Below are positions 27,067 through 39,906 of a stretch of DNA of 64,000 nucleotides, one piece after another; position 1 is the stretch's first letter; each line of letters opens with the position of its first letter. Source of the stretch: Ophiodon elongatus (taxonomy: Eukaryota; Chordata; Actinopteri; Perciformes; Hexagrammidae); the NCBI GenBank assembly GCA_016806645.1, contig JACSYO010001810.1, forward strand, positions 2,824,001 through 2,888,000, in the 5' to 3' direction. The position numbers and the translations under genes were made by a program. The notes beneath the pieces were generated by a model. The model was not told the origin of the DNA. It made no database searches and saw only the letters and a program-made list of their open reading frames with translations.

Positions 27067-28172
27067 TTATAATGACGTGATATCAGTCTGGTTATCCTTC
27101 TGGATGCTTTGCAGATGGCTGGCTGGTGCGGATCTGCCCTTGGTGTTGGGCAGTTTGTGGTCTTTCTTCCATTTCATCCGTCTGTTTTGAAACCAGATTT
27201 TAATCTGCCTTTCGGAGAGACAAAGAGTGTGGGCAATCTCAATCCGTCGCCGCCTGGTCAGATACCTGTTAAAATGAAACTCCTTTTCAAGCTCCAAAAC
27301 CTGCTGCCGGGTGTAAGCTGTTCTGGACCGTTTGGGCTCAGGTCCTGTGTAATCCGGGTTCACTAGGAGAAAGAAAACAAACAGGAGAAAAAGTCACCAA
27401 ATGTGGCCAATGCAGCATGCAGGGGGAGAAAAAAAAAAAAAAACAATACAACAAGAGGAGTCTCTCTTTACCCGGGGCGCTCAAACTTTAAGAGCATTCA
27501 CGTGGAAGCGAGAGCAGAAAATAAGGAGTGATTTTTAACTGAATTTCAGCAGATCTGCAGATTTAACCACCATTACAACCGGTCAATATGCGTTTTCCGG
27601 AGCTTTCAGGCGCTCACCTAGCGGCCTATTTCCTGAGCTATAAAAATTTATGACTTGTGTAATTGGCGAGGCCTTTCAAAGACTCCCATAAATATTACAC
27701 TGAATGATTTCTAAAGCACAGGTCTCAGTTGGTCCATAAGAGAAGAAGGAGCTGAAAACTTACCAGTAGTAATGTGGACTTTCTTCATCCAGGGGTAAAC
27801 TACTGCAGGCTGCTTGGACTGTATCCCATTTTGGCTCTTTGTGTTTTGCTCCTGTCCACAAGTCCGGGGTCCGGCCACTTGGACCGGGGGCCCCGGCTCA
27901 GTCTGTGTGCTTAAAGAGCTCGAGCGGCTGGATCTCTCTTGCACATGACCCCGTGGCTGCACTGTGGAGTCCTGCACAGTGTTGCAGCTGAAGGGCTCCT
28001 CCGTGTAGTTTGGCCGTGGGTAGATCCCTGGATGCTGAAAGTCTGTGTCCTGCGTTGGACTGAAGTAGTCCGAGCCCTGCTCAGGTATATAGTTATTTTG
28101 TGAATATTCCTCGCAGGGAGGAAATTTGGGATCCACATACTTAGAGTTCACCATAAACGAACTCATGGCCAT
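27067..28172 (-). CDS. hoxd4a: Homeobox protein Hox-D4a (two coding exons)
   Basis: Paralogue-group-4 Hox transcription factor, nuclear, involved in hindbrain and anterior trunk patterning. Exon 1 is 27764-28172 and exon 2 is 27067-27362. Donor ACTACTG/GTAAGT and acceptor CTCCTAG/TGAACC join in phase 1 (codon GTG) to give 234 residues. The start was set at [20 protein letters not shown], the group-4 N-terminus, although the frame stays open for 20 more codons upstream. YPWM is at residues 126-129, the homeodomain at about 146-205 ([20 protein letters not shown]), and the end ITSL resembles other Hox4 proteins. The intron is 401 bp. A poly(A) signal candidate lies at 26452-26457. The mir-10b hairpin sits about 1 kb upstream, the conserved Hox4/miR-10 arrangement, and may share a primary transcript with this gene. 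Confidence 0.97.
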
Positions 28173-28274
28173 TAATTTCTGAAGGTAGAAAATACTAATT
28201 TTTCTCGAGTTGTCTTTTTTTCCTCCCTCCATAAAGCCCTCCTACTTGGTGTCAACTGAATAAAGTTAGCGAAC

Positions 28275-28295
28275 CATGTGACCAGATCGGCCAAT
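28275..28295 (-). promoter_or_regulatory. hoxd4a promoter module: E-box plus CCAAT
   Basis: CATGTG at 28275-28280 and CCAAT at 28291-28295, separated by 10 bp. The E-box is about 103 bp upstream of the ATG. Order and spacing match those at hoxd9a and hoxd10a and an orphan copy at 34980-35001. Candidate USF and NF-Y sites. Confidence 0.5.
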
Positions 28296-29154
28296 AGAGG
28301 TGATGCTGGTCCATAAACGGGTAAACATACAACTAAAAGCAAATTTGATGTGACTTAAGATGTACCAAAATTAGACCCCGGTGGCAAAAAAAAACAAAAC
28401 AAATATTGCACGGAAAGATCTGCGTCAACATTTCGATAATAAAAATACATGCTGGAAATCAAAAAAAACAAAACATAATTCCAACCTTATATTTAACTTT
28501 AAACTGATATATTATGAAGACATAGGAAACACTGTCTGTGGGGTTGTTTTATCCTCGCAGATATAAAAAAATGTATCTGTTTCTAAGGGATAACTTGAAG
28601 GCACGGTGTTCAACAGAGAAACCAACAAAAGATACAAAAAGCCCCTCGGCATAAAAGCAGCGAATAATGACTGAGGACAAGTGATGGACACTGTCTTTGT
28701 CAAGAAGGGGTCATCGAAAAGTTACACGAATCTCATCACTTCATCTGCTCCCATCCCTTTGAAAAAAAAACTGTCTCGGGAGCCTATTGGCCAGCAGCAG
28801 CAGCCTTTGGGAATCAATAATGTAGAGACACAAGCGACCCAAAGGAGGAAGAAGCTACAGCTGTAGTGTGCTGTGGGTTTCTTTGAGTGAATCCATGCGC
28901 TATTTCATTCCAACATACTGAGCAAAACAGAAATGATTTCTCATTATGTTTGTTTTCATGTGAAACACTTTGCGTCAGATTTCCTTTAAGCCTCTAGAGT
29001 TTCAATATGCCCTGAGCGCTTCTCGTGAAGTATGTGGTGTTGTCAGATTTACTCTCATTCATAAACCAACACTGTCACTGTAGCATCCGAGAGCACGCCA
29101 GGCACCAAACGCCTGGCAATAAGATGGCAAAAAGTCATTTAGTCGAAGTTTTTT

Positions 29155-29240
29155 CATCGACCATATACTCCCCTAGAATCGAATCTGTGATTGTGGTTGT
29201 ATCACACAAATTCGGTTCTACAGGGTATATATAGACGACG
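29155..29240 (-). ncRNA. mir10b: microRNA precursor mir-10b
   Basis: The minus strand at 29205-29227 carries the complete 23-nt miR-10b-5p sequence, beginning TACCCTGTAGAACCGAAT, with A at the position that distinguishes miR-10b from miR-10a. The other arm at 29167-29188 begins ACAGATTCGATTCTAGGGG, matching the known miR-10b 3p arm. The two arms pair across a loop of about 16 nt. It lies about 1 kb 5' of hoxd4a on the same strand, the ancestral position of miR-10 in Hox clusters. The family represses Hox transcripts among other targets. The boundaries given for the precursor are approximate; the mature arms are exact. Confidence 0.96.
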
Positions 29241-29566
29241 GCAAGACACTCTGAGCCAAACCACAGCACTGTATTTATGGGGCACTTCAGCAGGCAAAAT
29301 GAACGTGGCTCGCAGAAACATGTTACATATGGAATAAGATATATATGCATCACACCTACATGAGGTAAAGACACTGTGAATAAGTCATATTACAGGCTAT
29401 AATAATATAAGTGTCTAATTATATTCAGTCTCAACATATAAAAAAAAAAAAGGCTCTCAGTAAACCAGCCTTTTCTTTCGATTTGATGTTTTTCTTTAAA
29501 TGTGTTTCTTTGGTATAATCATCTCCTTGAGTTCAGGTCAAAAGCCATGTTACATGCAAGTTCTGT

Positions 29567-29597
<31 letters not shown>

Positions 29598-29616
29598 AAA
29601 GAAAGAAAGAAAAAGA
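29567..29616. repeat. A-rich tract
   Basis: Two A runs separated by G, then GAAA units, 0.35 kb upstream of mir-10b. It could be the tail of an old retroposon, but no body is visible. Confidence 0.85.
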
Positions 29617-32600
29617 GAACTGTAGGCCTACAGGCCACCTCTATCCTGGGACATCCCTGTCAATTTAAGCACCAGATGACGAGCAAAAGACACTGAGCAT
29701 TAATATCAGGCAGTATCTAAGGTCAACCCAGGTTTCTGTGCAGTGGGTCTTCTTCCCTGCAGCCCAAGTTCACGATGAGGAAAAAAAAAACACCTTCTTT
29801 AAAAAACGTAAATAACGTTTCACTTCAGTAAGCTGTCACCTCATAGTCAAAGATAAACATTGGTCAAATAAGGCAGTATACACTCATCAACAGATAACCA
29901 TTAGACTACTTCCTGGATAATACAGAGCAACTTATCACCACTGCTCTAAGGATGAGGCTGGAGGCCACGGAGGTCAAACAAAATCATTTACAAACTGATC
30001 AAAAAGTTCAATTATTTTTGGTGCTGCTGACAGCTCAATGGGGGCAAAAGTTTACCAATTCCCCGTCAGCCATTAACTAAACCGTAAAGGCAGCTATACT
30101 GCAAGATATCTGACAAATGAATTAAAGCTGACAATGGTGAATATCGGCTCGTTATTTTCCTAAAAGACCAGAATCAGCAAAAACAATGAATAAATAAATC
30201 AAAAATAAAAAGCCAAGCACACAAAATCAATATTGTACGAATGAAATTACATTAAAATATTTGGTCTAAATCAACCTGAGCATTTATAATTGTATGGCAC
30301 CTATACGTGAGGCTTTGAGTCTGTCAGTTTCAAACAATTAGATTATTATGAAACATTTGTTTTGAATATTGGGTCAAACGTGACACTGGGTTCACGTGAC
30401 ACTTCTTGAAAAGCTTGACTAAAGATTGGGCCAGACATTCAGCCCAAGTGTTCTGCTTCAATGAGACGAAGAAAAGCATGTAACGTTTAACCATTAGGCC
30501 TTTTTACTGGATGGCGCACGAATTCGTTTTGTTTAATGTAACCTTTTGGTTACGATTTCGGCTTGATTCATGTTGACAAGTTGAACGTTGCAATACAGGC
30601 CTTCAAAATGTGGGAATGAAAAAGAAAAATGAGAAATAAGAAATTGACTTATTTCTACATCTCTTTAGACGAAGTAAAGATTGTTGTTATATCGCAGACA
30701 TTACATATTCGTTTCAACCACGGTTAAAAGGTAAATTATAAAATCTTTAAAAGATCGTTCTTGCACTTCACATTTCAGTCTTAGTTAGACAGCCTGACCT
30801 GTCTTTCACCTTCTCCTGCTAGTCCTTCAGACGGGTCAAAGCCGAGAATCACAACAAAAGAATGATAAAGTCAGCGTTTTCTGGCAGCTTGTGTTAAACG
30901 AAAGGCTAACTAGTTCAGCTGGACGGTTTTTTACTGACAAGAACAAGGTTTTGCTACTAAAAAGCTCTATATTAAGCGATTAGTAGCAAGATAAAACATG
31001 AGGCCTATTTAATCTCCTGATCGGGTGAAGTAAGGGAGCGTTTTATCAATGATTAAAGAACAAAAAAGCTTAAATTCCCTGTCAGCTTTGTATTAAATAT
31101 TATTTAACCATTATTAGGTACATTTACAATGATTGAAGGAATTAATCATTTGAAGGCCCGCAAAAGAAAAGCATTAAGGCCTACAGTGAATAAAGCAGCA
31201 GCCACACAATGTGAAAATGAAAAATTATAATTCGTATATAATGAGATTTAAAAAAAAAAAACGGTATTGTCCTTGAAATTATTTCCCAATGGAATCTTTA
31301 AAAACTTTGGTGACAACAGGTTGAACTCTCCGCCTCCAAGTGAATACGAATCCCAAAGCTATCAAATAACTACATAATATGGCAGTGAATCAGACCAACA
31401 ACAAGAATAACACCATCCTAAAAAGCATCGATTGAGTCTTAAGAGGTTTGAACCCAAACCAAGCTCAGTAATGAGATTAAACACGATTTCCTTCCAGCAT
31501 TATAGCTATCACTGGTCGTCTGAGCGCGCACTGCTGCCGCTTTTAGAGGCAGGAAACAGTACAGAGCATATGCGCATGACATCACACGCCCATACCACGA
31601 GCAGAATGATAAAACACAGCTTACCACAGAGACCGTAACACATGGCACACCGCGGAACAAACACATCCATGTTGACGGAAAAATCTGCCTGGTACGAGCT
31701 CCCTTCCAATTCCAGCTCCAATCCAACCCATCTGCACGGTCTTTCTAATACACAATGAGAATTATATTTTGGCTTGTCAAGTCCCGGGCCATAAAACAAA
31801 CTTTAATGGCATCACGTGTTTCCTCACAGCCACTCACAACACTGCGCAGGCCCATAAATAATCCTCAAAGTTGCACTTACTCAATAACGGCGATTACACT
31901 GATGTGCACTGAGGAAAAGTCGTAGAAAGGAGGAAGCTGGGAGGCTGTAGACTAACCGCCATGATAGTAAATGGTAACAGAGGTGCACTGCGACAAAAAA
32001 AAGAAAATACTTTATTTTATATTATAGCTATAGTCACTTGTGCAATTCTTGAACAAACAACAAAGTCTGATAACTGGGTGTCTGACTATTCATTTTAATA
32101 ATCTTATGACCTATTCTCCACTTATTTAAGTCAAGAATGTCATGTGTTACCGCCTTTAATGGAAAGGCCTGATTTTACCGTTTTACTGAAGCCTCTTGAC
32201 CTCTAAAGTGTTAACAAAAACCTGCATCACTGACGTGCTCAAGTACATTTTTCTCCCAAGTGAACCTGACACAATACGTCATTCATGCTTCCGGGCCAAT
32301 CCCAGAGTGCAGAGCAGTTTTGCTCCTCCTCTCCTCTCCCTGTGCACTGCAGAAGGGCTGATGGTGTTGAGGTTTGGACGGCTGCCACTGTGGGGCAGGT
32401 ATGATAGATGGAGGGGCATCAAATCAGAGGCTTGTCACTTTTTACATGCGTGTCCTCATAAAAAGTTATTTCCCTGACGATAATTCGAGGGTAAAACCGT
32501 TCTGACCTGGGTGTTCGAGCTGCACTCACATAGTTCCTGCTGTTAGTTGGCACTATGCTTTCTGTGGTTTAATGGCTTGCATGCAGTTTTATGCATATCA

Positions 32601-33083
32601 ATTAAGTCATTTATTTACAGCTCAATCAACTTTCTTAAAGAGCGTTTCCTTCATCATTATCATCATCATCATTAACATCACGAGGAGGATGCCATGCACA
32701 CTGTCGTGACGCTCAATGATCTGTGTAAAATGCTTAAACAGTTTCATCGACTCAAGTGGTCTCTGGTTACAAAGCATCCACTGTGTTGTCTAATAAACTA
32801 ATGGCAATAAACAAGTGGTTTGCTGTAATTCACTTGATGGCTTTGTAGAAACAAATAAAAATACTACACAGCACCAAATGCAGCATCAAAGCAGCAGATC
32901 TCAGTTAGTACGGATCTTCTTCTGGCCAAAAAAGGGACATTTTCTTACATACAATTCTCCAAAACCACTTTCAAAAAAATAAACCACATCACATGACCAC
33001 ATGTCTGGTCCAATCACTGCGCACGGGAACCTGCTCGCAAGAGACTGCTGAATGGGAGCAGAGAGGCTGACTGTTGGGCAACA

Positions 33084-33097
33084 GCGCCTTCTGCTGG
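33084..33097 (-). promoter_or_regulatory. Candidate CTCF site
   Basis: The minus strand reads CCAGCAGAAGGCGC, one mismatch from the CTCF core CCASYAGRKGGCRS. It lies between hoxd4a and hoxd9a. Motif evidence only. Confidence 0.35.
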
Positions 33098-34979
33098 CAT
33101 TTTAACGGCTTCCCCCCTTTTCCACAGCAAAACATATTCAATTAAACTGACAAAAGTTCACCTCATCATATATGTTGGTCAGATGTGCAAGGACGAGGGA
33201 TGCATTGCACTTTCCAAATGCAAACGAGTTTATTCCAATTTTCTCTTAAAACAAGTTGGCTGATGCAACTTGATTCAAGACTTTGATTTCACTGAATTCT
33301 TGAAACTAATTAAATTGAATTAGGTACAATTAGAATCGACTTTGGCAAATTGTCCTTGATTTTTGAAATATATATATATATAGATGTGTAGACTGAATAT
33401 GAAACGAGTGCCAAGCACATAAGGTCACGCTATGCAGTGTAGATGTCATTACATGAAGCAGGTCAAACAAATAAATAAACTTGCTGCTCATGTTGACGGT
33501 GATAAATATATTTCTTTCGAGCGCAAAAAAACAAAAATCTTTAAAAAAGTAATACAAAAACAGCTATTGTACCCTTCAGCTTTCATGTAACTTGCTATAA
33601 AGAAGCATTTGTTTTCACACAATAATCCAAAAGAATGTAATGAACTACACCTCCGGGGGGATTTAAATCAGATTGAAGAGGGAAAACCACATCCATTCAT
33701 GGAAACTGCTATTTGTTTAAATGTGTGCAGGGCTTGCGGTCAGACTTTGTCCTACAAAATTATATATAACAAACTCAGAAATGATGTAAGCTATATGCAC
33801 ATTGTCAAATTGGGAAAACACAGAGTGAACCCTGTCTAATTTGCAGGCTTCTACTTGTGCTGGTCTTCCAGGGTCCATTTTGCCGCATTGCAGTAAGGCT
33901 GTAAATACTTTCGCAGCTGCCTGTCAGCCAACAGTGAAATACTGTCTTTGTTCATGTTGGCCCCATCTCCAGTCAGCTGAAGACGGCTATGAAAACTCTA
34001 CTTCTCCTGCCAGGCTTGCATATGTGAAATATAGCAACGCATATTTGTTCTGTGTCGCATTTTTAGCAAGTGAACAGCATGTGGAAATATGTCAGATCAA
34101 TGCAGATTTTCTGGTAGCTAAAGATATGGTAAATTATAGAGCTTTGGCTTCATAAACAGAAGAATATGTAAAAATGTTTAAAGGCTTGTCGATGGGCAAT
34201 AAGCTACTTCCAACTGAAAACGAAATTTACAATGTTTGAGCTATTTTCTAAGTCGTGGGACTACACTCAGTGATGAGCATCAACAAATACTCCTGACACA
34301 GCATCATTACTGACTTTAAACACGAGCTGTAGTTCTGCAGAATAATATTGAGTTAGAAGGTGTGAAAACATTTCTAAGAAACATTTAATAATCCAGGTGT
34401 TTATTTCTTAAAACATCACTCTTTGATTCGTGCAGCATAACAGCAGTAATGTCACATTTTTCACCAATACTAACACCATCACCCACATTTTTTTTGCATT
34501 TGAAGTTTATAAAACAATTTATTCAAACATGTGAAACAAGCAAATAGCACGAGAGCCATTAAACTGCTGCTAATTTACATGAATAATGACACCGGAAGCT
34601 GTCAAACTTCACATGCAGACACATGAGCGTTAATAAAGCCCATTATCACACATAAGGCTTACCTATAGCCGGGAGGTAATCCATGTTTATTCTTAGAGGT
34701 TTACCTATGCACCGCATTTCGATAACGCAGTGAAGAGCCAGTGCTGCTGTGTGTATGAAGAGGTCAGATGTGTAGAAAGTTGAAAGGCTCCTCATGTCGT
34801 CCTGGAGAACGAGCAGCGCAGTGCTGCAAATATGTGCTGATCAGACGTTTATGAAACGAATGCAATTTTTAAGAAAGCCCACCGTGGCGTATCGGTTGGA
34901 GCGCCATTGACGCCGAATGCAGTGGGAAAAAAATCGCCTGGGAAATCAGGAAAAGAGCCATGAAGACGTTTGCCTCTCA

Positions 34980-35001
34980 CACATGACCAGTGGCATCCAA
35001 T
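34980..35001 (-). promoter_or_regulatory. Orphan Hox-like E-box/CCAAT module, no gene attached
   Basis: CACATG at 34980-34985 and CCAAT at 34997-35001, an 11-bp gap, in the same order and strand sense as the modules at hoxd4a, hoxd9a and hoxd10a. It shares TGACCAG after the E-box with hoxd4a. No Hox coding sequence follows on the minus strand. It lies between hoxd4a and hoxd9a, where hoxd8 sits in tetrapods. Downstream on the minus strand, splice-donor-like sequences occur near 34663 (CTATAG/GTAAGC) and 34704 (GCATAG/GTAAAC). Interpretation as a relic promoter is inference. Confidence 0.35.
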
Positions 35002-35809
35002 GACAGGCGATGGAGGCACATAAAAAGGTCTATTACCAAGTTGTAAATTGTCCTCTCACAAAAAGGAATTTCGACTGCAGCAGTTCTCCCCATCTTTGTG
35101 CATAATAGCAGAAGCCCCTCCACGTCCTCTGGAGACAAACAAGCGGGGTTTTCCCCCCCGTGCTTTTTGTTTCTATCGCTCAACCAGAAAATAGTGTATC
35201 TTATAGTGAAAAAGAGCAATTACACTAGTTTTAGCTTTATCATAATGCAAATTCGTTAATACAAAAAACTAGAAAAAAAGAAAATAGCATGCAAAACTGA
35301 TCCCTTTTATTTGGACATATGAAAAAATCATGTTGACGCAATGTTTGATTTGCTCAAGATGAAGAATTTGATATATATATAAAATTAAGATGAGTCTGGT
35401 CGGTTTTTGGCCATGAAAATACGATAAAGTGTATTTCTTTTCTTTCCTTTTTTGTTTTTCAGTCAGCGGCCTATATTCACCAAATGTTTAAATTCACGCT
35501 ATAAAACCAGCTGTCTTATTAGGCCTAATTACAACTAATATTGGTTAGCAAATTAAGAAAAATAAATGGAAATAAAAATATCCTTATCAAAAATGGTCTA
35601 TCACATTGGCCTTACGTGGATGTTCAATTATTGTTCTAGACGACGAAATATGTTTTGAATTGTGTGGCTAAATATGAAAACGTTCCAACACGTCCATATG
35701 TACAATTCTGCAGCAAAAGAGAATTTCTTTCATGTCAGTTCTTCTGGTGGCGTGCCAGACTCAGTACTGTGCGATTTATAGTCGCGCTGTGGCTCGGCCT
35801 CTGGTTTCC

Positions 35810-35811
<2 letters not shown>

Positions 35812-35887
<76 letters not shown>

Positions 35888-35894
35888 CGTGTGT
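35812..35894. repeat. (GT)n microsatellite
   Basis: About 40 GT units with two GC interruptions near the right end. ORFs through it give valine-cysteine artefacts. Confidence 0.95.
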
Positions 35895-37066
35895 TGCAAG
35901 ATATCAGGATTTGTTGCACAACTATGACTTGGACATTATTGTAACTCTAGTCCAGTGTATAGTCCATTGGGGAAAAATCATTCAGATCTGGATTATCATC
36001 GCTTTAGTTTCGGTGCAGAGATACAGGACTCATTCTGCTTCTTTTTTTTTCCCCTTCGAGGTCCCTGCTGGTAAGAGAGTGGCCTCGTTGGTGGTGGACC
36101 AATGCACACTAAATGAATGATGGAGAGCTAGAGACAAATCTAGCTCCCTCACATTTGGCCATTTCCTTTGATTAGGGGAAACAAATGGTGTCTGCCACAG
36201 GTCCATTAGATAGCCTAATAAGACCTGTACACATCAAATAGTTAAACATGCACATAAAAATACAAAACCGTGTAGTGAGTTAGTTGGTAGTTAGTTAGAT
36301 ATTCTTTATTTGGTGTCATAAGAAAGGGAACTATACGTCAGCATTACCCTCCACTGCTTTAGCTTTAAACTCCTGACTGAAGAAGGAAACCTATAAAGAC
36401 ATGGGGTCATCATGGATGGTGATGATGAGGTGGTGAGCTAGGCTTTACACACAGCTGCAATTTTGTGAGACACATAAAGGACTAATAAAGATGTGTCAAG
36501 CAGCAGGACCGCACGTCTCACATGTAGCAGCTCTCCATGCATATTAATTGAGTCTTTGCCTTCTTCCGGTTTTCTCACAGTATTCCAACGTCTCTGGTTT
36601 GAGAATATAAACCAGTTATATCAGTGATAGGTTAAGAAAGCATCAAAGTAAATCGTCCAGCTCAGTAAATTCGCTATATGCGAGTTGAAATTGAAACCTC
36701 CCAAGGCCTGTTTTGAATTAAAAAAATATGGCAATTAAAAACCTGATTGTTCAGAAAACGATTTATTTTTTTAATCACGTGTTTAAAGAGAGAGGTTCCT
36801 AACAGGAAAGTATAGGTTCTGCAAATGTGACGTTATTCAATAAATATATGGTTTACTTTGATTACAGAGCATAGAGGCCTTTTTTTGTTAATAATAGGAA
36901 ATCAACCCAGATGCAGAGGCATGTTCTATGTTTACACAGTGTTGGTTCCATTGATAATATCAGTGTTTGCGATGATCTGAGGTGGGGAACGAAACATAAC
37001 AACTGATCCTATCATAGTCTGTTTAATAAGGACAAGCGTGCACGCGTGAGGCTCTGCACCCGAACC

Positions 37067-37129
37067 CCATGATTCAACATGCATTACTAACGCTACATTG
37101 TTGCGTTAGTAATGCATGTTGAATCATGG
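37067..37129. repeat. Perfect 27-bp inverted repeat with 9-nt loop
   Basis: Arms at 37067-37093 and 37103-37129 are exact reverse complements, separated by TACATTGTT. The transcript of either strand would fold into an uninterrupted 27-bp hairpin. It does not match a miRNA I know. It lies 45 bp from a long CA repeat. Confidence 0.9.
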
Positions 37130-37172
37130 CGTTGCGTTTCATTCGGTGTTCCTCCTCTTTATCTCCAGAACG

Positions 37173-37173
<1 letters not shown>

Positions 37174-37268
<95 letters not shown>
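37174..37268. repeat. (CA)n microsatellite
   Basis: Uninterrupted CA repeat of about 47 units, 45 bp to the right of the 27-bp perfect hairpin. Confidence 0.95.
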
Positions 37269-37271
<3 letters not shown>

Positions 37272-37424
37272 AGGTGCTTGACGACGTGAGACGTCACACA
37301 CTTCACTCTGCAGAGATACCTGTTTGTCAAACTGCGTCATACCTCAACTGTTTAACGGTTATTGTTGTTCGTGGATTGGATATGGAGACAATATGGCGTA
37401 GATTTGACATAGTTTTTGGTGGAT

Positions 37425-37935
37425 GTAACTAAGTACATTTACTCAAGTACAAGTACAAATTTGAGGTACTTGTAACATATAATTTATTTGATGTCATGCC
37501 GCTTTATACTTAAGAGGAAAATATTGTACTTTTTACTCCACTGCATTTATCTGACAGCTTTAGTTATTTAGCAGCATAAGATTTTACGTCATGCATATAG
37601 TTATCATGTTGTCTAAGTTAATCATATGTTGTGTAGCCTCATGTGTCACATAGCCTATATGTGAAATAAAATAAACAATATATAAATATATAATATACTT
37701 AAAATCAGCTCCATTTCAGTCAACTGCAACAGTAAAGTGCTAATTACACATATAAGCATCAGAATAATGACAATAATACAATGTAAATCCTACTAGAAAA
37801 ACAATCACAAGGATAGTTTTTTAACATTATAATGAGTACTTTTACTTTTGATGCATTTTGCTGATAATACATACATGTTGCCTATACTTATATTTTCCAT
37901 GCAGGACTTTTACTTGTAAATGAGTATCTTAAAAA
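37425..37935. repeat. Dispersed teleost repeat copy
   Basis: It starts with GTAACTAAGTACATTTACTC, continues with AAGTACAAGTACAAATTTGAGG and TTTTTACTCCACTGCATTTATCTGACAGC, and ends near GCAGGACTTTTACTTGTAA. I recognise these blocks as a high-copy dispersed repeat of teleost genomes. The middle is diverged and AT-rich. The family name is not certain. Confidence 0.65.
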
Positions 37936-38036
37936 TCTATTGAAGTTATATGGGATCTGACAACACATTCTGAATACGTCGTATACCACTATAGGTTTGT
38001 CAAGAGATATAATGCAGGTCTCAGGGAACTCAGTCT

Positions 38037-38151
<115 letters not shown>

Positions 38152-39378
38152 AAACATGTTTTATACTTCATGTGACTTTGAGGAACTGTTCTGGAGAAGC
38201 ACGAGCATCAGTGTGTTCCCAATCGGTCAGAAACAGCTAATTTCCACAGCTCTCATTTTCATACAGCCTCCTCACTCCATAACACTGCACATTTAATGTG
38301 AAGCAACGCGGCATCTGCTCTAACATGACTGTAGCTAATGACAAGAGTGAAGTTGAGTTTAGCTGACCCTCACTCATGACCTACGTGGACAGAGACACAT
38401 GACTATGTATAACGACGAATGAAAGAAAACGCTTGAGCCGCTTATTGCGTGCATACGTGTGAACAGCGTGTAATCTCGCGGTCATATTTTTTGTTAAATA
38501 AAGAAGTTGAACGTCGTCATTCTGGGGTCAAGTCTTCAGCCGTGACAGTCTTCAGTCCGCTGGACTCGTCACATGTACAATACACTAAGACGCAAACAAT
38601 CAAGTCAACATATCCTCGAATGGCTTCAATGTGTTCGGTCTTGCTTCTCTCTGAGCGCAGCAGATATATACAAAATAATAAATGTATATTAAATGCCTCA
38701 GCACTATACGCTTGATGGTCAGTAGGTTTTGCATCATATATACATATATGTTATTTTCCTCCGAAGGCCCAATACGAACCACTAAATTGCATTTCGTGAC
38801 TATTTCACAAACTGCCATCACCATGTGATTTAAACAAAAACACATATGGAAGTTGAATTTGAGCAGTGTTAGGGGGCAACACAGGGCACGGTGTCGCGGT
38901 TCTGTTTAGTAGCTCCAGAGTCACTATTGAGTTTAAATATTTTCACTACCTCACTGTATAAGGACAGCAAAAAAAAAAAAAAATTCGCTGCTACGACATG
39001 TAACATGCTAAATTGGGTTAAAGGGGAAATGGCCTTTGAATGGGAAATGTAGAAGAATGCATTTCCTAAAGTTGACTGTAATTGTTCCTTTGGTTTTCTT
39101 CTGTAAAGTATAATGAACTAAGGCTGCTGCTTTGCTCTCTCGATTAAAATGGGCTCCTCTTTTGTGCAAATGTAGGACGTGTTGTTGAGATGTTGGGTCT
39201 TTCCAATATGCAACTGTTAAAAAGAAGAGAGCTGTATTCGTTTAAAAAGGACGGAAAGTTGTATTTTTTATGATCACTGGTTAAAAACTGACCCCTGGAC
39301 TTTTAGATGGCATGTGTTGTCTTGCCAACATGCTCTAGCTGGACATGAATTGCTGTATGAGACTAAAAGACCAATATC

Positions 39379-39388
39379 GCCCTCTAGC
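39379..39388 (-). promoter_or_regulatory. Candidate CTCF core
   Basis: The minus strand reads CTAGAGGGCG, matching the central ten positions of the CTCF motif; the flanks fit poorly. It is about 1.5 kb downstream of hoxd9a. Confidence 0.25.
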
Positions 39389-39900
39389 GCTCTCATTACT
39401 TTTCCAATGAAGCCTACTGGTCCAGCAGAGGTAAACAGATTGTGTTTAGTTCTGCATAATTCAGGGCTTTTCCATTACCTTTAAATAGTGCAGTTAAAAA
39501 AATATATTTATTAATTTGCTCAAATTGGAGAACAATTTCAAATGATCAATATCTATTTGGTTTCAAGTGGTTCAGCCTGTATGAGGTCAAATTAGGACAC
39601 ACTGGTTTTACGCTTCAATATAAAATAAATAAGAAGGTAAAACTGCATCGGACACCAGTAAAAGTGACGTTTTTTTTCCCATCAGTGGGAAGTGCAGTAT
39701 AGGAATAAACGTGACCATTAAGGTGGGGGTGATTTCCTCTAAAACAATTCATCGACCAGACACCCTGTGGAAAAGTGTCTACATTCTGTTTGTCAGCAAC
39801 AGACACAAATGCCCCAGAAAAAGGGGGTTTCAAAGGAGAGTATAATTACTGGCCAGGGCCATAAACTCATTTAGGCCAGACGTCTAGCCATTTCTATAGC

Positions 39901-39906
39901 TTTATT
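39901..39906 (-). other. Possible hoxd9a poly(A) signal
   Basis: AATAAA on the minus strand about 980 bp downstream of the hoxd9a stop. It is one of several AT-rich candidates in this interval, so the call is weak. Confidence 0.25.
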
